From: PVC group bacterium
Lineage (GTDB): Bacteria; Verrucomicrobiota; Kiritimatiellia; CAIKKV01; CAITUY01
Assembly (NCBI GenBank): GCA_945870225.1
Contig: CAMBRF010000004.1
Span: 62,001-126,000 of the forward strand
Direction: 5' to 3'
DNA: 64,000 bases
In this document: positions 44,030-54,375 of the stretch, in pieces
How positions within the stretch are numbered: the first letter of the stretch is position 1
Layout of the letters: every line of letters starts with the position of its first letter
Position numbers and translations under genes: made by a program
The notes under the pieces: generated by a model
Database searches by the model: none
Told to the model about the DNA's origin: nothing
Seen by the model: the letters and a program-made list of their open reading frames with translations, nothing else

Positions 44030-44115
44030 TGGTGCTCGGGGGGGGACTTGAACCCCCACGATCTTGCGATCACTAGCCCCTCAAACTAGTGTGTCTGCCA
44101 TTCCACCACCCGAGC
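44030..44115 (-). tRNA. tRNA-Leu (anticodon GAG)
   Basis: On the minus strand the acceptor arms GCTCGGG and CCCGAGC pair, the discriminator A and CCA are encoded, the anticodon arm CTAGT-TTGAGGG-GCTAG gives anticodon GAG at 44082-44080, a long variable arm (GATCGCAAGATC) marks a class II tRNA, and the T arm GGGGG-TTCAAGT-CCCCC closes it. Reads leucine CUU/CUC codons. Confidence 0.95.
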
Positions 44116-44243
44116 AAAAACGGCGACAATGTAACGGCTTCGCCCGCCGGAGGCAAGCATTTGTTGGACGTCGTTTTCATGTTGTTTGGCAAAGGAGACG
44201 AGGCGGCTCGCCTCTTTGGGTGCGCGGACGAGATGGCGTCACG

Positions 44244-45002
44244 CTATCTGACGGCCGGCTTATCGAAATCCTTAATCCGACTTCTGGACGAATCGAAAAC
44301 AAGAACCATTTTATCTCTGAAGAGAAGCTCCACCGCCTTGGGGTCCTTCTCGAAATCCCACTGCCAAGAGGCAAACTTGGAGTCACTGACGAATGAATTG
44401 CTATTCCGAACGTCTCCAGGCACCTCAAGATTAACAACAATGACCATCCCCTTCATGAACGGTGTCAAAGACTTATTCACCGCCGGATCCGTCAAGTCCA
44501 CCCGTTCCCCGGCATCCCCGGCAGGCAGTGAAATGACGATTTTGCTGTTGTTCGACCCTATTTGCTTGAAGGAAATCCCGCAGTCATCAAAAAACCGCTG
44601 CCGCACCAGATCCTCCAACCGATTAAACTTGACCACCAGATCAACATATTGCCACCCGCTGCGGGAACGGGTCTGCAGCTTGGTCAGCTTCAATCCGTCA
44701 CGTTCCAGACTCGCAAAGCGGGCGCGAATGGCCGCCTCATCAAAAAGCATCGGGATATCAAGCGGCTTGACCGACACATTGGTGACGGTCGTGGCGCTGG
44801 CTTTATCGAGCTCCGCCGTCAGTTCCCGGGCCATCTGCACCTGCCGGATCATATGGGTGGGCATGGCGTAGACCACCTTCCAGGTGCCCGATCCATCGGC
44901 CGTGATGGAGACGGTCGTGTTGATCTTGATGCAACCAGCCGCCAGAAGGACTCCACATACGAAAAAAGTCCCTCGCATGATGCTAATCAAGGTTGCTTTC
45001 AT
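44244..45002 (-). CDS. Lipoprotein, unknown function
   Basis: 252 residues with a lipobox LLAAGC ending at Cys24. The mature part begins with a beta-rich block (KINTTVSITADGSGTWKVVY) similar in style to LppM-like domains, then alternating charged helices and strands. No transmembrane segment near the end. The ATG overlaps the stop of the FtsB/DivIC-like gene (ATGA), so they are coupled; this may hint at an envelope or division role but the function is unknown. Confidence 0.7.
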   Translation of the reverse strand: MKATLISIMRGTFFVCGVLLAAGCIKINTTVSITADGSGTWKVVYAMPTHMIRQVQMARELTAELDKASATTVTNVSVKPLDIPMLFDEAAIRARFASLERDGLKLTKLQTRSRSGWQYVDLVVKFNRLEDLVRQRFFDDCGISFKQIGSNNSKIVISLPAGDAGERVDLTDPAVNKSLTPFMKGMVIVVNLEVPGDVRNSNSFVSDSKFASWQWDFEKDPKAVELLFRDKMVLVFDSSRSRIKDFDKPAVR

Positions 45003-45313
45003 GGCTTGTTCGTTACGACGGCGGTGGTATTCGTTGCCGGAAATCGAAAGATCGTTTCACCGGGCTTGGCCCGCCCCTGTTCGCGTGCAATGCGCTCTAT
45101 AAAATCAGGATCGGACCGGAACCGCTGCTGATTCGTTTCCAACTGGCGGGCACGAGCCTCCATCCGCGCGTTGTTCTCTTCCAGGGCGATCTTGCGCTTC
45201 TGAAGTTCCCGATAACTGTGGGCCTTGGGGATGAAAACGCAGACGACCCCGATCACGCACACGACCATCACAACGATCCAGGCAAACTTATAGAGCAATA
45301 CCCAGATATTCAT
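44999..45313 (-). CDS. FtsB/DivIC-like septum formation initiator
   Basis: 104 residues from the ATG at 45313: an N-terminal membrane helix (about residues 7-30), then a coiled coil (ELQKRKIALEENNARMEARARQLET) and the family C-terminus DPDFIERIAREQGRAKPGETIFRFP. FtsB/DivIC proteins bridge FtsL and FtsQ in the divisome. It follows enolase, the same neighbour order (eno-ftsB) as in many proteobacteria. The frame stays open to 45394 but lacks a helix there. Confidence 0.85.
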   Translation of the reverse strand: MNIWVLLYKFAWIVVMVVCVIGVVCVFIPKAHSYRELQKRKIALEENNARMEARARQLETNQQRFRSDPDFIERIAREQGRAKPGETIFRFPATNTTAVVTNKP

Positions 45314-45394
45314 GAACTCACATCCGCCCTCACGCTTCAAAACAGTCCACCGGCGGCCGTCTTGCGACGGTCCGCCGATGACTGCATCAGCCAA

Positions 45395-45413
45395 ACGGTG
45401 ATCGACTCACCGT
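45395..45413 (-). terminator. Possible terminator or attenuating hairpin after enolase
   Basis: ACGGTGA (45395-45401) and TCACCGT (45407-45413) form a perfect 7-base stem six bases beyond the enolase stop, but only three T follow on the minus strand. It may only partly separate eno from the FtsB-like gene. Confidence 0.4.
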
Positions 45414-45418
45414 TCCGC

Positions 45419-47007
<1,589 letters not shown>

Positions 47008-47250
47008 ATGCCCGGAAAAGGTGGAGATACTCGATCAGGCAGGCCGGTCAAGGGTGCCTCGGACAGGAAACGCCGTGAAAAGGTGCAGCGTCTTCGGTTG
47101 ATAGGGTTGGGAATGGCGGAGGACAAGGTCAAGAAATTGAACACCTCCGAGGTCCGTCAGCTCATCAAGGCGCCCGCGAAGCTGAAAAAGAGTCTCGCGA
47201 ATCAGAAGAAGAGTCTCGCGAATCAGAAAAAGAATCTCGCGAAGAAGTAG
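47008..47250 (+). CDS. Small basic protein with heptapeptide repeats
   Basis: 80 residues, about one third Lys/Arg. The N-terminal part (GRPVKGASDRKRREKVQRLR) and a middle helix (GMAEDKVKKLNTSEVRQLIK) are followed by three copies of a seven-residue unit SLANQKK encoded by a 21-base tandem repeat (about 47189-47247). Ribosome site AAAGGGG. The charge suggests nucleic acid binding. Not recognised; length of the tail may vary between strains through repeat slippage. Confidence 0.55.
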   Translation: MPGKGGDTRSGRPVKGASDRKRREKVQRLRLIGLGMAEDKVKKLNTSEVRQLIKAPAKLKKSLANQKKSLANQKKNLAKK

Positions 47251-47382
47251 GCCGTCGCCCGGACTCCCGGGAAAACCAGCGCCCGTCGGGCTGGGTAATA
47301 GCCACGAGAGGCATGGGCAGGTTGGAAGGCGTTGGCTTTCACTTCTTCCCAACGTCTCTGGTGGCTGTTTTTTTGGGGTACT

Positions 47383-48378
47383 ATGAAGGTCCTTTGTGTT
47401 CTGAACCCGCGCGCCGCAGGCGGCGAGGCCATGAAGATGTGGCCACAAACCGCCGCCATCCTCACGCACCTCGGGGTGGAGCACGAACTTCTGTCCATCC
47501 GCGAAGACCATTCACTGACGGAGCAGGTCGTCGCGCATCTCACCGAGGTGGGCCCCATGGCCTACGGCGTGATCGCCGGTCTGGGTGGTGATGGAACCCA
47601 CTCGGGCATCATCAACGGATTGATGCGGCTCAAGGAGGAACATGCCGACAGTCCGATCCCCCCTTACGCCTTTATTCCGCTGGGCACGGGCAACGACATC
47701 GCCAAATCACTGGGCATTCGCATTCAAGACGAATTCTCTTCGCGCGATCTGCGCAGGGCGGTCTCCGCCATCGTCCACGGGGCGGAATATGATCTCGACC
47801 TAGGCCGGATCAACGGCCTGTACTTTGCCGACGCGCTCACGGTCGGGCTGGACTCCTCCATCCTGAAGGAACGCAACGCCAGCAAACGGGTGATTGAGCG
47901 CCTTCCCTTGTTGAAGTATCTGGTGCGCGGGCGATTCCTCTACACCGTCTCGCTGGGCCGTCGCTTTTTCGGGCAGGAGCTGATTGATAGCGAAATCACC
48001 GTGGAGGGGGTCCCCTGGTACCATGGCCCGATGATCAACCTGGTCGTGAACAACACCCGGATCTATGCGGGCGGATTCGACTTCAGCGAGGACGCCTATG
48101 CCGATGACGGACTTCTGGATATGGTCCTCTTTACCGCCCACACGGACTATCTCGCCCGGTACCTGCTCGCCATGCGACACAATCCGCACCGCATCCGAAA
48201 GCTCTCGGATGAGTTGCACCGGCGATCCATGCAGGTTCAGGGAGGCCGGCTGGACATCCGGCTTTCCCGGCCCGTCCCGATCCAGGCGGATGGCGAGGAA
48301 CTTCCGGACAGTGACCATCTGGAGGTGACGGTGGCTCAACACGCCTTCCGCATCAAGATCCCGGCCGAGCCCGTATAA
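47383..48378 (+). CDS. Diacylglycerol/lipid kinase family protein
   Basis: 331 residues. The catalytic domain has VLNPRAAGGEAMKMW, the glycine-rich AGLGGDGTHSGIINGLM motif and PLGTGNDIAKSLGI that bind ATP. The second domain is a beta-sandwich (YDLDLGRINGLYFADALTVG; LVVNNTRIYAGGFDFSEDAYADDGLLDMV). These enzymes phosphorylate diacylglycerol or related lipids to recycle them. The frame is open to 47332 but the fold begins at the ATG at 47383. Confidence 0.92.
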   Translation: MKVLCVLNPRAAGGEAMKMWPQTAAILTHLGVEHELLSIREDHSLTEQVVAHLTEVGPMAYGVIAGLGGDGTHSGIINGLMRLKEEHADSPIPPYAFIPLGTGNDIAKSLGIRIQDEFSSRDLRRAVSAIVHGAEYDLDLGRINGLYFADALTVGLDSSILKERNASKRVIERLPLLKYLVRGRFLYTVSLGRRFFGQELIDSEITVEGVPWYHGPMINLVVNNTRIYAGGFDFSEDAYADDGLLDMVLFTAHTDYLARYLLAMRHNPHRIRKLSDELHRRSMQVQGGRLDIRLSRPVPIQADGEELPDSDHLEVTVAQHAFRIKIPAEPV

Positions 48379-48387
48379 CGGCAATAA

Positions 48388-49017
48388 CTAAAGAGGCACG
48401 GCCTGACCCCTGAGCAAGTGCTTCCGGTAGAAGTTTAATTCCGCCAGCGAACACATGACATCGTAAAGCGCATCATGGCGTTGCGGTTGCGCCGGTACAT
48501 TCCAGCCCGGCAGATAATCCCGGATCTGGGCCACACTCCCCTTGTCAAATTCCGGACCGGCTCCCGACGCCAACCACAGGAGCTTGAGCGAGCTGACATC
48601 CAGTTGCCGGTAGTGCAGGCGCGACAGAAAACGCGGCAGAAAACGGTGAGCCAGCCACCAGTCGGCGTGAATACTGTTCCCCGCCAGGATCGGTCGTTCT
48701 CCGATTTTGGCGGCAACCGGACCACACACGGCGTCAATCCGATCCGCCAGTGCCGCATCCACGGCCGCGACGTCCGGCGCGGTGTCCGCGCGGGACTGGA
48801 GCACAAGAGCCGGGCATTCGCGTGCCAGGAAATCGCTGACGGGACAGCCTTCCGGCAATCGTACCGCCGCGACAAAATCCGTGTCGGGCGCGGCCAGACG
48901 TCGCCCCTGCATATCAGTGATCACCATCGCCACCTGGACCAACCGTGCCTCGTTGAGATCCAAAGAGGTGTACTCGGTATCAAACCAAACCAGGCTGGGA
49001 CCTTGTGCTGTTTTCAT
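48388..49017 (-). CDS. Oligoribonuclease-like DEDDh exonuclease
   Basis: 209 residues. The Exo I site is WFDTEYTSLD (Asp/Glu pair), Exo II is AGNSIHADWWLAHRF, and Exo III is RHDALYDVMCSLAELNFYR with the His and Asp of the DEDDh class. The RLHYRQLDVSSLKLL block is typical of oligoribonuclease, which degrades 2-5 nt RNAs. Exo I normally reads DLEMTGLD; the change to DTEYTSLD and the longer middle mean specificity could differ. It converges on the lipid kinase gene nine bases away. Confidence 0.85.
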   Translation of the reverse strand: MKTAQGPSLVWFDTEYTSLDLNEARLVQVAMVITDMQGRRLAAPDTDFVAAVRLPEGCPVSDFLARECPALVLQSRADTAPDVAAVDAALADRIDAVCGPVAAKIGERPILAGNSIHADWWLAHRFLPRFLSRLHYRQLDVSSLKLLWLASGAGPEFDKGSVAQIRDYLPGWNVPAQPQRHDALYDVMCSLAELNFYRKHLLRGQAVPL

Positions 49018-49200
49018 ATACTAATCCTTGTATCCGGCTCCTGAGGCTATTTTCACCCCTTTATTGAGCGTGTCCCGTGTAACACCCCTCCCGACTCCAG
49101 TCAAGATTGCGTGACGGCCTGCTGATCATTCTTGCCTTGTCCACCTTCACTGTGTTAACTGGTTCAATCGTGCAAACCAACAGCAAGAGAACGGTCCATT

Positions 49201-49557
49201 GTGAAAATCGCCCTTAATCTCAACGAAAAAGACACCTACGTTCCCGACGGGGAAGATCGCGAAAAAGCCATCGAGCGGGATGTGGGGGCCTGCAAACGGG
49301 GCGACTGGGAGGCCAAAACCCGTCTGATTCAGACCTTTATGCCCCTGCTGACTTCGCTGGCCAAAAAACGCTCATCGGAAACAGCGACGATTAACAATTA
49401 TATCGAAGCCGGCAAAGATGGCCTGCTGTGCGCCGTCCGGCACTATAAGCCGGGCACCAATGCCAAGTTTCAGATTTTCGCACTGCCTCATATTGAGGAC
49501 GCCATTGACCGTCTCAATCGTCCCGGCTGGCTTGCGAGACTCTTCGGCCGTTCTTAA
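49201..49557 (+). CDS. Stand-alone sigma-70 region 2-like protein
   Basis: 118 residues from a GTG start. Residues about 25-105 resemble sigma region 2: KTRLIQTFMPLLTSLAKKR (2.1), a Y-I-E-A-G-K-D-G-L motif (2.2, core-binding), and AVRHYKPGTNAKFQIFALPHIEDAIDRL (2.3-2.4). No region 3 or 4 follows; the protein ends in PGWLARLFGRS. It could bind core polymerase without -35 recognition, or act as an anti-sigma-like decoy. The trmB gene starts 46 bases later. Confidence 0.65.
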   Translation: MKIALNLNEKDTYVPDGEDREKAIERDVGACKRGDWEAKTRLIQTFMPLLTSLAKKRSSETATINNYIEAGKDGLLCAVRHYKPGTNAKFQIFALPHIEDAIDRLNRPGWLARLFGRS

Positions 49558-49603
49558 CCCCTTTCCTGGAAAAGTCCTCGCTTAACCAGAGGATGACGGA
49601 CCC

Positions 49604-50227
49604 ATGGTCAGAGAGCGCACCAAAAACCGGGACTTTCAAGATATCCTGATTATCCCCGCTACCGACGTAAAACCCGGCCTGGATATCTCCTCACAGTACC
49701 CGACGCCGGGCCCCTTGGAGGTCGATGTCGGCTGTGGCCGCGGCCGATTCCTTCAGGCACGCGCCCTGAGTCATCCCCATATCAATTTTCTGGGGATTGA
49801 CCGCGTCTCGCTTCGACTGCGCAAGATCGATCGTCGGGCCAATCAAGCGGGGCTCGCCAATATCCGCCTGATTCAGGGGAATGCCCTTCACGTGATTCAG
49901 GATATCCTTACCCCCGGTTCGGTGAGTGTTTTCTACATTTTCTACCCCGATCCCTGGCCCAAGCGCCGGCATCAAAACCACCGTCTGGTTTCGCCCCCTT
50001 TTATCGATCTCCTCCACGCCACCCTTATCGAGTCTGGCTCAATCCACCTCTGCACCGATCACGTGGACTATTTTCTCGCCATTCAAAAACTGTTCACAGC
50101 GGATTCCCGCTTCGTTGAAATTCCCCATTTCCTTCCATGCGCCGAGGAAGAAACGGATTTCGGAATCCTGTTCAGGACGCAGGACCGGCCGGCAAGACGC
50201 TGTTCGTTTCAAAAAAAACCTCTCTGA
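49604..50227 (+). CDS. trmB: tRNA (guanine-N7-)-methyltransferase
   Basis: Methylates G46 of tRNAs. 207 residues. SAM motif LEVDVGCGRGRFLQA, NFLGIDRVSLRLRKI, the GNALHVIQDIL block and the family signature YIFYPDPWPKRRHQNHRLV are present. The C-terminus ends in a short basic stretch. Probably co-transcribed with the sigma region 2-like gene. Confidence 0.95.
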   Translation: MVRERTKNRDFQDILIIPATDVKPGLDISSQYPTPGPLEVDVGCGRGRFLQARALSHPHINFLGIDRVSLRLRKIDRRANQAGLANIRLIQGNALHVIQDILTPGSVSVFYIFYPDPWPKRRHQNHRLVSPPFIDLLHATLIESGSIHLCTDHVDYFLAIQKLFTADSRFVEIPHFLPCAEEETDFGILFRTQDRPARRCSFQKKPL

Positions 50228-50283
50228 CCCTTTTCTCCCTGTCCAACGGCGCCTGTACTATTTCTAAAACTCATCTGCCGGAC

Positions 50284-50312
50284 TTGACGCGCCACCGGGC
50301 CTACCCTACACT
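50284..50312 (+). promoter_or_regulatory. Sigma70-type promoter for the pilin-like gene
   Basis: TTGACG (50284-50289) and TACACT (50307-50312) with a 17-base spacer, about 36 bases before the ATG. Together with the ribosome site AGGGGAG it argues that the 67-residue frame is a real, separately expressed gene. Confidence 0.65.
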
Positions 50313-50348
50313 GAAGCCTAGTAAGAGTGGTTTTCAGGGGAGAGTCTC

Positions 50349-50552
50349 ATGAGTCGACGCGATGGAGTTTCGTTTGTTGATGTGTTGATCATTCTAGCCA
50401 TCGTGCTTCTGCTGGCGGCATTGGCCGTACCCCGCTTTATCAAGGTCCCGGATTACGGGAATGAGGAAGACGTAGGACTGGCGGAGTCGACCAACCAGAC
50501 GACCACGGCGGCGACAGCCTCCAATGCGACGACCGAAGCAGTCTCCGAGTAG
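50349..50552 (+). CDS. Miniature type IV pilin-like membrane protein
   Basis: 67 residues. The start MSRRDGVSFVDVLIILAIVL followed by LLAALAVPRF copies the class III signal and hydrophobic helix of type IV pilins/pseudopilins: a basic leader, Gly at -1, and an acidic residue at +5, here Asp in place of the usual Glu. After about 30 residues there is only a short Thr/Ala/Asn-rich tail, so the globular pilin head is absent. Could be a minor pseudopilin relic, or a simple tail-out membrane peptide. Confidence 0.65.
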   Translation: MSRRDGVSFVDVLIILAIVLLLAALAVPRFIKVPDYGNEEDVGLAESTNQTTTAATASNATTEAVSE

Positions 50553-50563
50553 ATCCCGTTCCC

Positions 50564-51409
50564 TCAGGCTCCCAGAACGATATTATCGATCAGCCGGGTG
50601 GATCCTACTCGCGCGGCTAGAGCAATCAACACAGCTCCCCCCATTGTCGTGACGGGCTCCAGGGTGGAGTTATCGACGAGTTCGATGAACTCGATCTTAA
50701 CGGCCGACTCGACCGACAGGCACGCCTCCAGCGCCTCACGAATGACCGGCACATCGCGGCACCCCCGCCGGTAAAGATCTTCCGCCTGTTCCAGCGCCCG
50801 ATGCAAACTCAACGCATGCTGGCGTTCCTGCGCCGAAAGATAGCGATTCCGGGAACTCATGGCCAAGCCATCAGGTTCACGCACAATCGGACCGACGACG
50901 ATCTCAACCGGGAAGTTAAGATCGCGAACCAAACGTTGTATGATGCGGGATTGCTGGGCATCCTTTTGCCCAAACACCGCCACATCCGGCAGCACCAGGT
51001 TAAAAAGTTTCGCCACCACGGTGGCCACACCTCGAAAATGGCCCGGTCGCTGGCGACCACACAAGCCCTTCGAGAGGAGGGTCTCATCGACGTACACGCT
51101 GTGATCCGCCGCATAGATCTCTTCCGGCGTCGGATAAAAAACCGCCGTTACCCCGGCCTCCCGACACAGGCGCTCATCCCGCTCAAAGTCCCTGGGATAA
51201 TGAGCCAGATCCTCCCCCGGCAGGAACTGGATCGGATTGACGAAAATGCTGGCGACCACGACCTCGGTCCGCTCATGGGCCAGTTGGACCAGGCTCATGT
51301 GCCCCTGATGCAAATAACCCATTGTGGGCACCAAACCGATCCGTTGCCCGACGCGCTTGCGATTGAGCGACCACTTCTGCATGGCCGATGTCGTCCGGAG
51401 TATCTCCAT
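50564..51409 (-). CDS. panC: Pantothenate synthetase
   Basis: Joins pantoate and beta-alanine for coenzyme A synthesis. 281 residues. VPTMGYLHQGHMSLVQLAHE carries the HIGH-like ATP site, and ASIFVNPIQFLPGEDLAHYPR, KLFNLVLPDVAVFGQKDAQQ and MSSRNRYLSAQER (KMSKS-like) follow. The frame is open to 51439; the ATG at 51409 follows the kinase stop by one base and has AGGG in front. panB and panD are not here. Confidence 0.96.
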   Translation of the reverse strand: MEILRTTSAMQKWSLNRKRVGQRIGLVPTMGYLHQGHMSLVQLAHERTEVVVASIFVNPIQFLPGEDLAHYPRDFERDERLCREAGVTAVFYPTPEEIYAADHSVYVDETLLSKGLCGRQRPGHFRGVATVVAKLFNLVLPDVAVFGQKDAQQSRIIQRLVRDLNFPVEIVVGPIVREPDGLAMSSRNRYLSAQERQHALSLHRALEQAEDLYRRGCRDVPVIREALEACLSVESAVKIEFIELVDNSTLEPVTTMGGAVLIALAARVGSTRLIDNIVLGA

Positions 51410-51410
51410 C

Positions 51411-53447
51411 TTAACCCTGTATCCGTTGACGCACAGCATTCAACAACGCATCCGCCCGGACCGGTTTACGCAGCAGACAATGTTCATTACCGTCGTTAAG
51501 TATGGCGTCCAGAGACTGCGGCGGCGTAAAACCTGTACAGAAGATGACTTTCGGCAGGGGCCAGTCGTTCTGGCGGCACAACTGTCCGATCTCCAGAAAG
51601 GCGTCACGTCCGTTACCCATCGGCATCTGCAGGTCCATGATGACTAATTCATGACGCCCCGCCTTGAAGGACTCCACCGCCTCCCGGCCATTCGAAGCCT
51701 GATCAATCACCGCATCCCTGAACTCGGAGAAAAGGATCATGCTGAACAACTTGCGGATCATCGGCTCATCATCAACGATCAGAATGCGGTGGCCCAACAT
51801 TGGCGGGGGATCAGGAAGAACGCCCGATTTGGCAAGGTCGAGTTCCTTCCGGATTGTGGTCGCCACACTATCAATGGTCAGCGGCTTTCGCAGATAGGAA
51901 CCAGCCCCCATTTTCTGCGCCTTGGCAATATTTCGGGCCGCCTTGGAAAACCCGGAAATCAGGATGACCCGCTGACGGGGATTCAGCTTCTGCAGTTCGA
52001 TAAACGTCTCCAGGCCATCCAGACCTGGCTCCATCACCATGTCCAGAACCACCAGATCGAATCGTTCCCCCCCCTCGCGGATCAGCTTGAGGCCTTCCTG
52101 CCCGCTGGTCACTCCGGTAACCGAATAGCCCAGCACCTTGATCAGACTGACCAGTACTTGAACCTGAAGTTCGTCATCATCCACAACGAGGATGCGTTCC
52201 GTTCCGTGCGGTAGGCTTTCTCCCTGGACAGGGGGCAGGGCCTGCCGGGCAATCGGCAGATAGAGGAAAAAGTTAGTTCCTTTTCCTTCCGTACTTTCAA
52301 AATCAACATACCCTTTGTGATCCCTCATGATCCCGTGGACAATGCTCAGGCCCAGTCCCGACCCCCGCTGCCTGGAACCCCGCTTGGTGGTGAAAAAGGG
52401 ATCAAAAATCTTATCCTTAACGGCATCCGGTATGCCAGAACCCGAATCCATGATGCTGATCTTGACATATTCACCCACATTCACCACACCGTACCGGGCC
52501 ACCGGCTCATCCAGATAGATATTCTCGGTGCGGATCTTCACGGTCCCGCTCTCACCCATCGCATCAACGGCATTCTGGCAAAGGTTCTCGAACACCCGCC
52601 GCATTTGATCTTTGCTTCCCTTGACACCCAGAAGATTTCCCGCCAGATCAAGCTCGACGGTGATTCCGGCCGGCATCACCGTCTGCATAAGCCGGACCAC
52701 CTGCTCAAGAAGATCGTTGACATTGAACATGTCCGCGCCAATCTGTCCGCGCCGGGCTAGTGAGAGCAATTGATGAGTCAGGCGGGTCATATCCCCGGTG
52801 GTCTTTTCCATGACGTCCAGATACTCCATCACCGTTTTGTTCGAGGGAACTTCACGGCGGATGAGTTCGGGATAGGCCAGCAGCGGGGTCAGCAGATTAT
52901 TGAAGTCATGCGCAATCTGCCCCGCCAGCGTGCCTGCCATTTCGAGACGCTCCGCACGGGCCAGACGGGCATCCACAGCACCGGCGGAATCGACCCCTCC
53001 CCCTGAACGGGAATCTCGCAGGACCAAACCAATGATCCAAACGCCGGGCTTTGACTGCGCGACATCCTGAACCATCACCTCGGACGGAAACACCATGCCG
53101 TTTTTCCGGTAGCACAAGGCATCGAGAATCAGGCAATGTCCGGCGGTGGTCGCCTTGACAATCAAATCCAGCACGGGCTCATCCAGCCGACCGATCAGGT
53201 CGGATACATTCCGGGACAGAAGGGAATCCTTGTCGTATTCCAAAAGGCGGACCACCTCCTCACTGGCGTCGAGAATGCGACCGCTGTGATCGGTGACCAG
53301 AAAGGCGTGGGCAGACGGAGCGCCTCCCCCTGCAGCCCGACCGATATCCCCCGCCCCGGAACTCCCGCACCCTGTCGTGAACACGTCCTGTTCTACGGGG
53401 CTTGAGGATCCGCTCCTGAGCAGATTAATGCGAATGATGTCTCCCAT
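51411..53447 (-). CDS. Hybrid sensor histidine kinase with PAS and two receiver domains
   Basis: 678 residues, no membrane helix, so a cytoplasmic sensor. PAS-like domain about 40-150 (FLVTDHSGRILDASEEVVRL), HisKA with the phosphorylated His in LAGQIAHDFNNLLTPLLAYP near 180, HATPase_c (NLCQNAVDAMGESG; DSGSGIPDAV; GSGLGLSIVHGI), then two receivers: ILVVDDDELQVQV with Asp in VVLDMVMEPG, and ILIVDDEPMIRK with Asp in VIMDLQMPMG. No output domain, so a partner regulator is expected elsewhere. Directly precedes panC. Confidence 0.92.
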   Translation of the reverse strand: MGDIIRINLLRSGSSSPVEQDVFTTGCGSSGAGDIGRAAGGGAPSAHAFLVTDHSGRILDASEEVVRLLEYDKDSLLSRNVSDLIGRLDEPVLDLIVKATTAGHCLILDALCYRKNGMVFPSEVMVQDVAQSKPGVWIIGLVLRDSRSGGGVDSAGAVDARLARAERLEMAGTLAGQIAHDFNNLLTPLLAYPELIRREVPSNKTVMEYLDVMEKTTGDMTRLTHQLLSLARRGQIGADMFNVNDLLEQVVRLMQTVMPAGITVELDLAGNLLGVKGSKDQMRRVFENLCQNAVDAMGESGTVKIRTENIYLDEPVARYGVVNVGEYVKISIMDSGSGIPDAVKDKIFDPFFTTKRGSRQRGSGLGLSIVHGIMRDHKGYVDFESTEGKGTNFFLYLPIARQALPPVQGESLPHGTERILVVDDDELQVQVLVSLIKVLGYSVTGVTSGQEGLKLIREGGERFDLVVLDMVMEPGLDGLETFIELQKLNPRQRVILISGFSKAARNIAKAQKMGAGSYLRKPLTIDSVATTIRKELDLAKSGVLPDPPPMLGHRILIVDDEPMIRKLFSMILFSEFRDAVIDQASNGREAVESFKAGRHELVIMDLQMPMGNGRDAFLEIGQLCRQNDWPLPKVIFCTGFTPPQSLDAILNDGNEHCLLRKPVRADALLNAVRQRIQG

Positions 53448-53625
53448 TTCCGAACTCTCGACTCGTTGTGCCTAGTATTACGCAGGCATTTCGTGAAATC
53501 GGGTACATACGCCAACAACAATTGACACCCGCATAAGCTACACGAAGACATGCCCCGCTGCAATACCATATAAACTGGCGTTTTCGGTTTGTAACACCGC
53601 AGGAAACTGCTACATTCCGGCTTCC

Positions 53626-54336
53626 ATGAACGAGACCAACCCTTTTGACTTCTGGTACGCCATCAACAATACAAGGATTGTGTTGCTGCCGACCCGGCGG
53701 CTGGAAACCTTCGGCACAACGGCCGTGAACTACCATATGGTCAGCGCGCTGATGGATACGGTGAATAAAGTCCGCGTCCGCGAGGGACGTGTCCAGGCTC
53801 AGCGCCCCCAGATCATCACCCCGTCCTCGATGTCCTCCTCGCTTCTTGAGGGCTTTGGCAAGGAGGCCGAACGCTATGTTGAATGGCTTCAGGAGCATTC
53901 CCAGGATGTTAGGATGCTCCAGTATGGATTTGTTATCAGCAAACAGGAAGTCAGCGAACAGGTGATCACCGATACCCTCGCCGCCGTGGTGGAACGCGTG
54001 GAAGAGGATGTCCGCAAAAAGGACGACCCGCTCGCCGCTGTACTGGTCGGTGTGGACGCCCCCTGGGAAGTGAGCCTCCTGCGCATGATGGTGGAGGTCA
54101 GCGGGAGGTCGTTCCCGGGCAATGTCCGCGAGTTGGAACGTCATAACCTGTTTGCCTCTGACAAAGGAGCCTCCCCGTCGGTGCGGCAGGAGATTGACAG
54201 CGGCTTCATCGCGGCCAGTCAGAATCCGGCTCTGATCGCCCCCCTCGGAAAGAAGTTGCAGCAACAAGGTCTTTTTTCAGAGTATGAGGATCGTTTCTTC
54301 GCGCTGGTCAAGGCCAACCGCGCCAAGCGCACCTAG
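53626..54336 (+). CDS. Conserved-looking protein of unknown function
   Basis: 236 residues, not recognised. No signal peptide or membrane helix. The N-terminus (NPFDFWYAINNTRIVLLPTR) and a block FGTTAVNYHMVSALMDTVNK suggest a small alpha/beta domain; helices dominate the rest. Codon use looks like the neighbours, and it sits 39 bases ahead of leuC on the same strand, so it may belong to that transcript. Confidence 0.7.
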   Translation: MNETNPFDFWYAINNTRIVLLPTRRLETFGTTAVNYHMVSALMDTVNKVRVREGRVQAQRPQIITPSSMSSSLLEGFGKEAERYVEWLQEHSQDVRMLQYGFVISKQEVSEQVITDTLAAVVERVEEDVRKKDDPLAAVLVGVDAPWEVSLLRMMVEVSGRSFPGNVRELERHNLFASDKGASPSVRQEIDSGFIAASQNPALIAPLGKKLQQQGLFSEYEDRFFALVKANRAKRT

Positions 54337-54375
54337 CACACGGCCCCGGACCCGTTCCGGTTGAGGGTAAAAATT

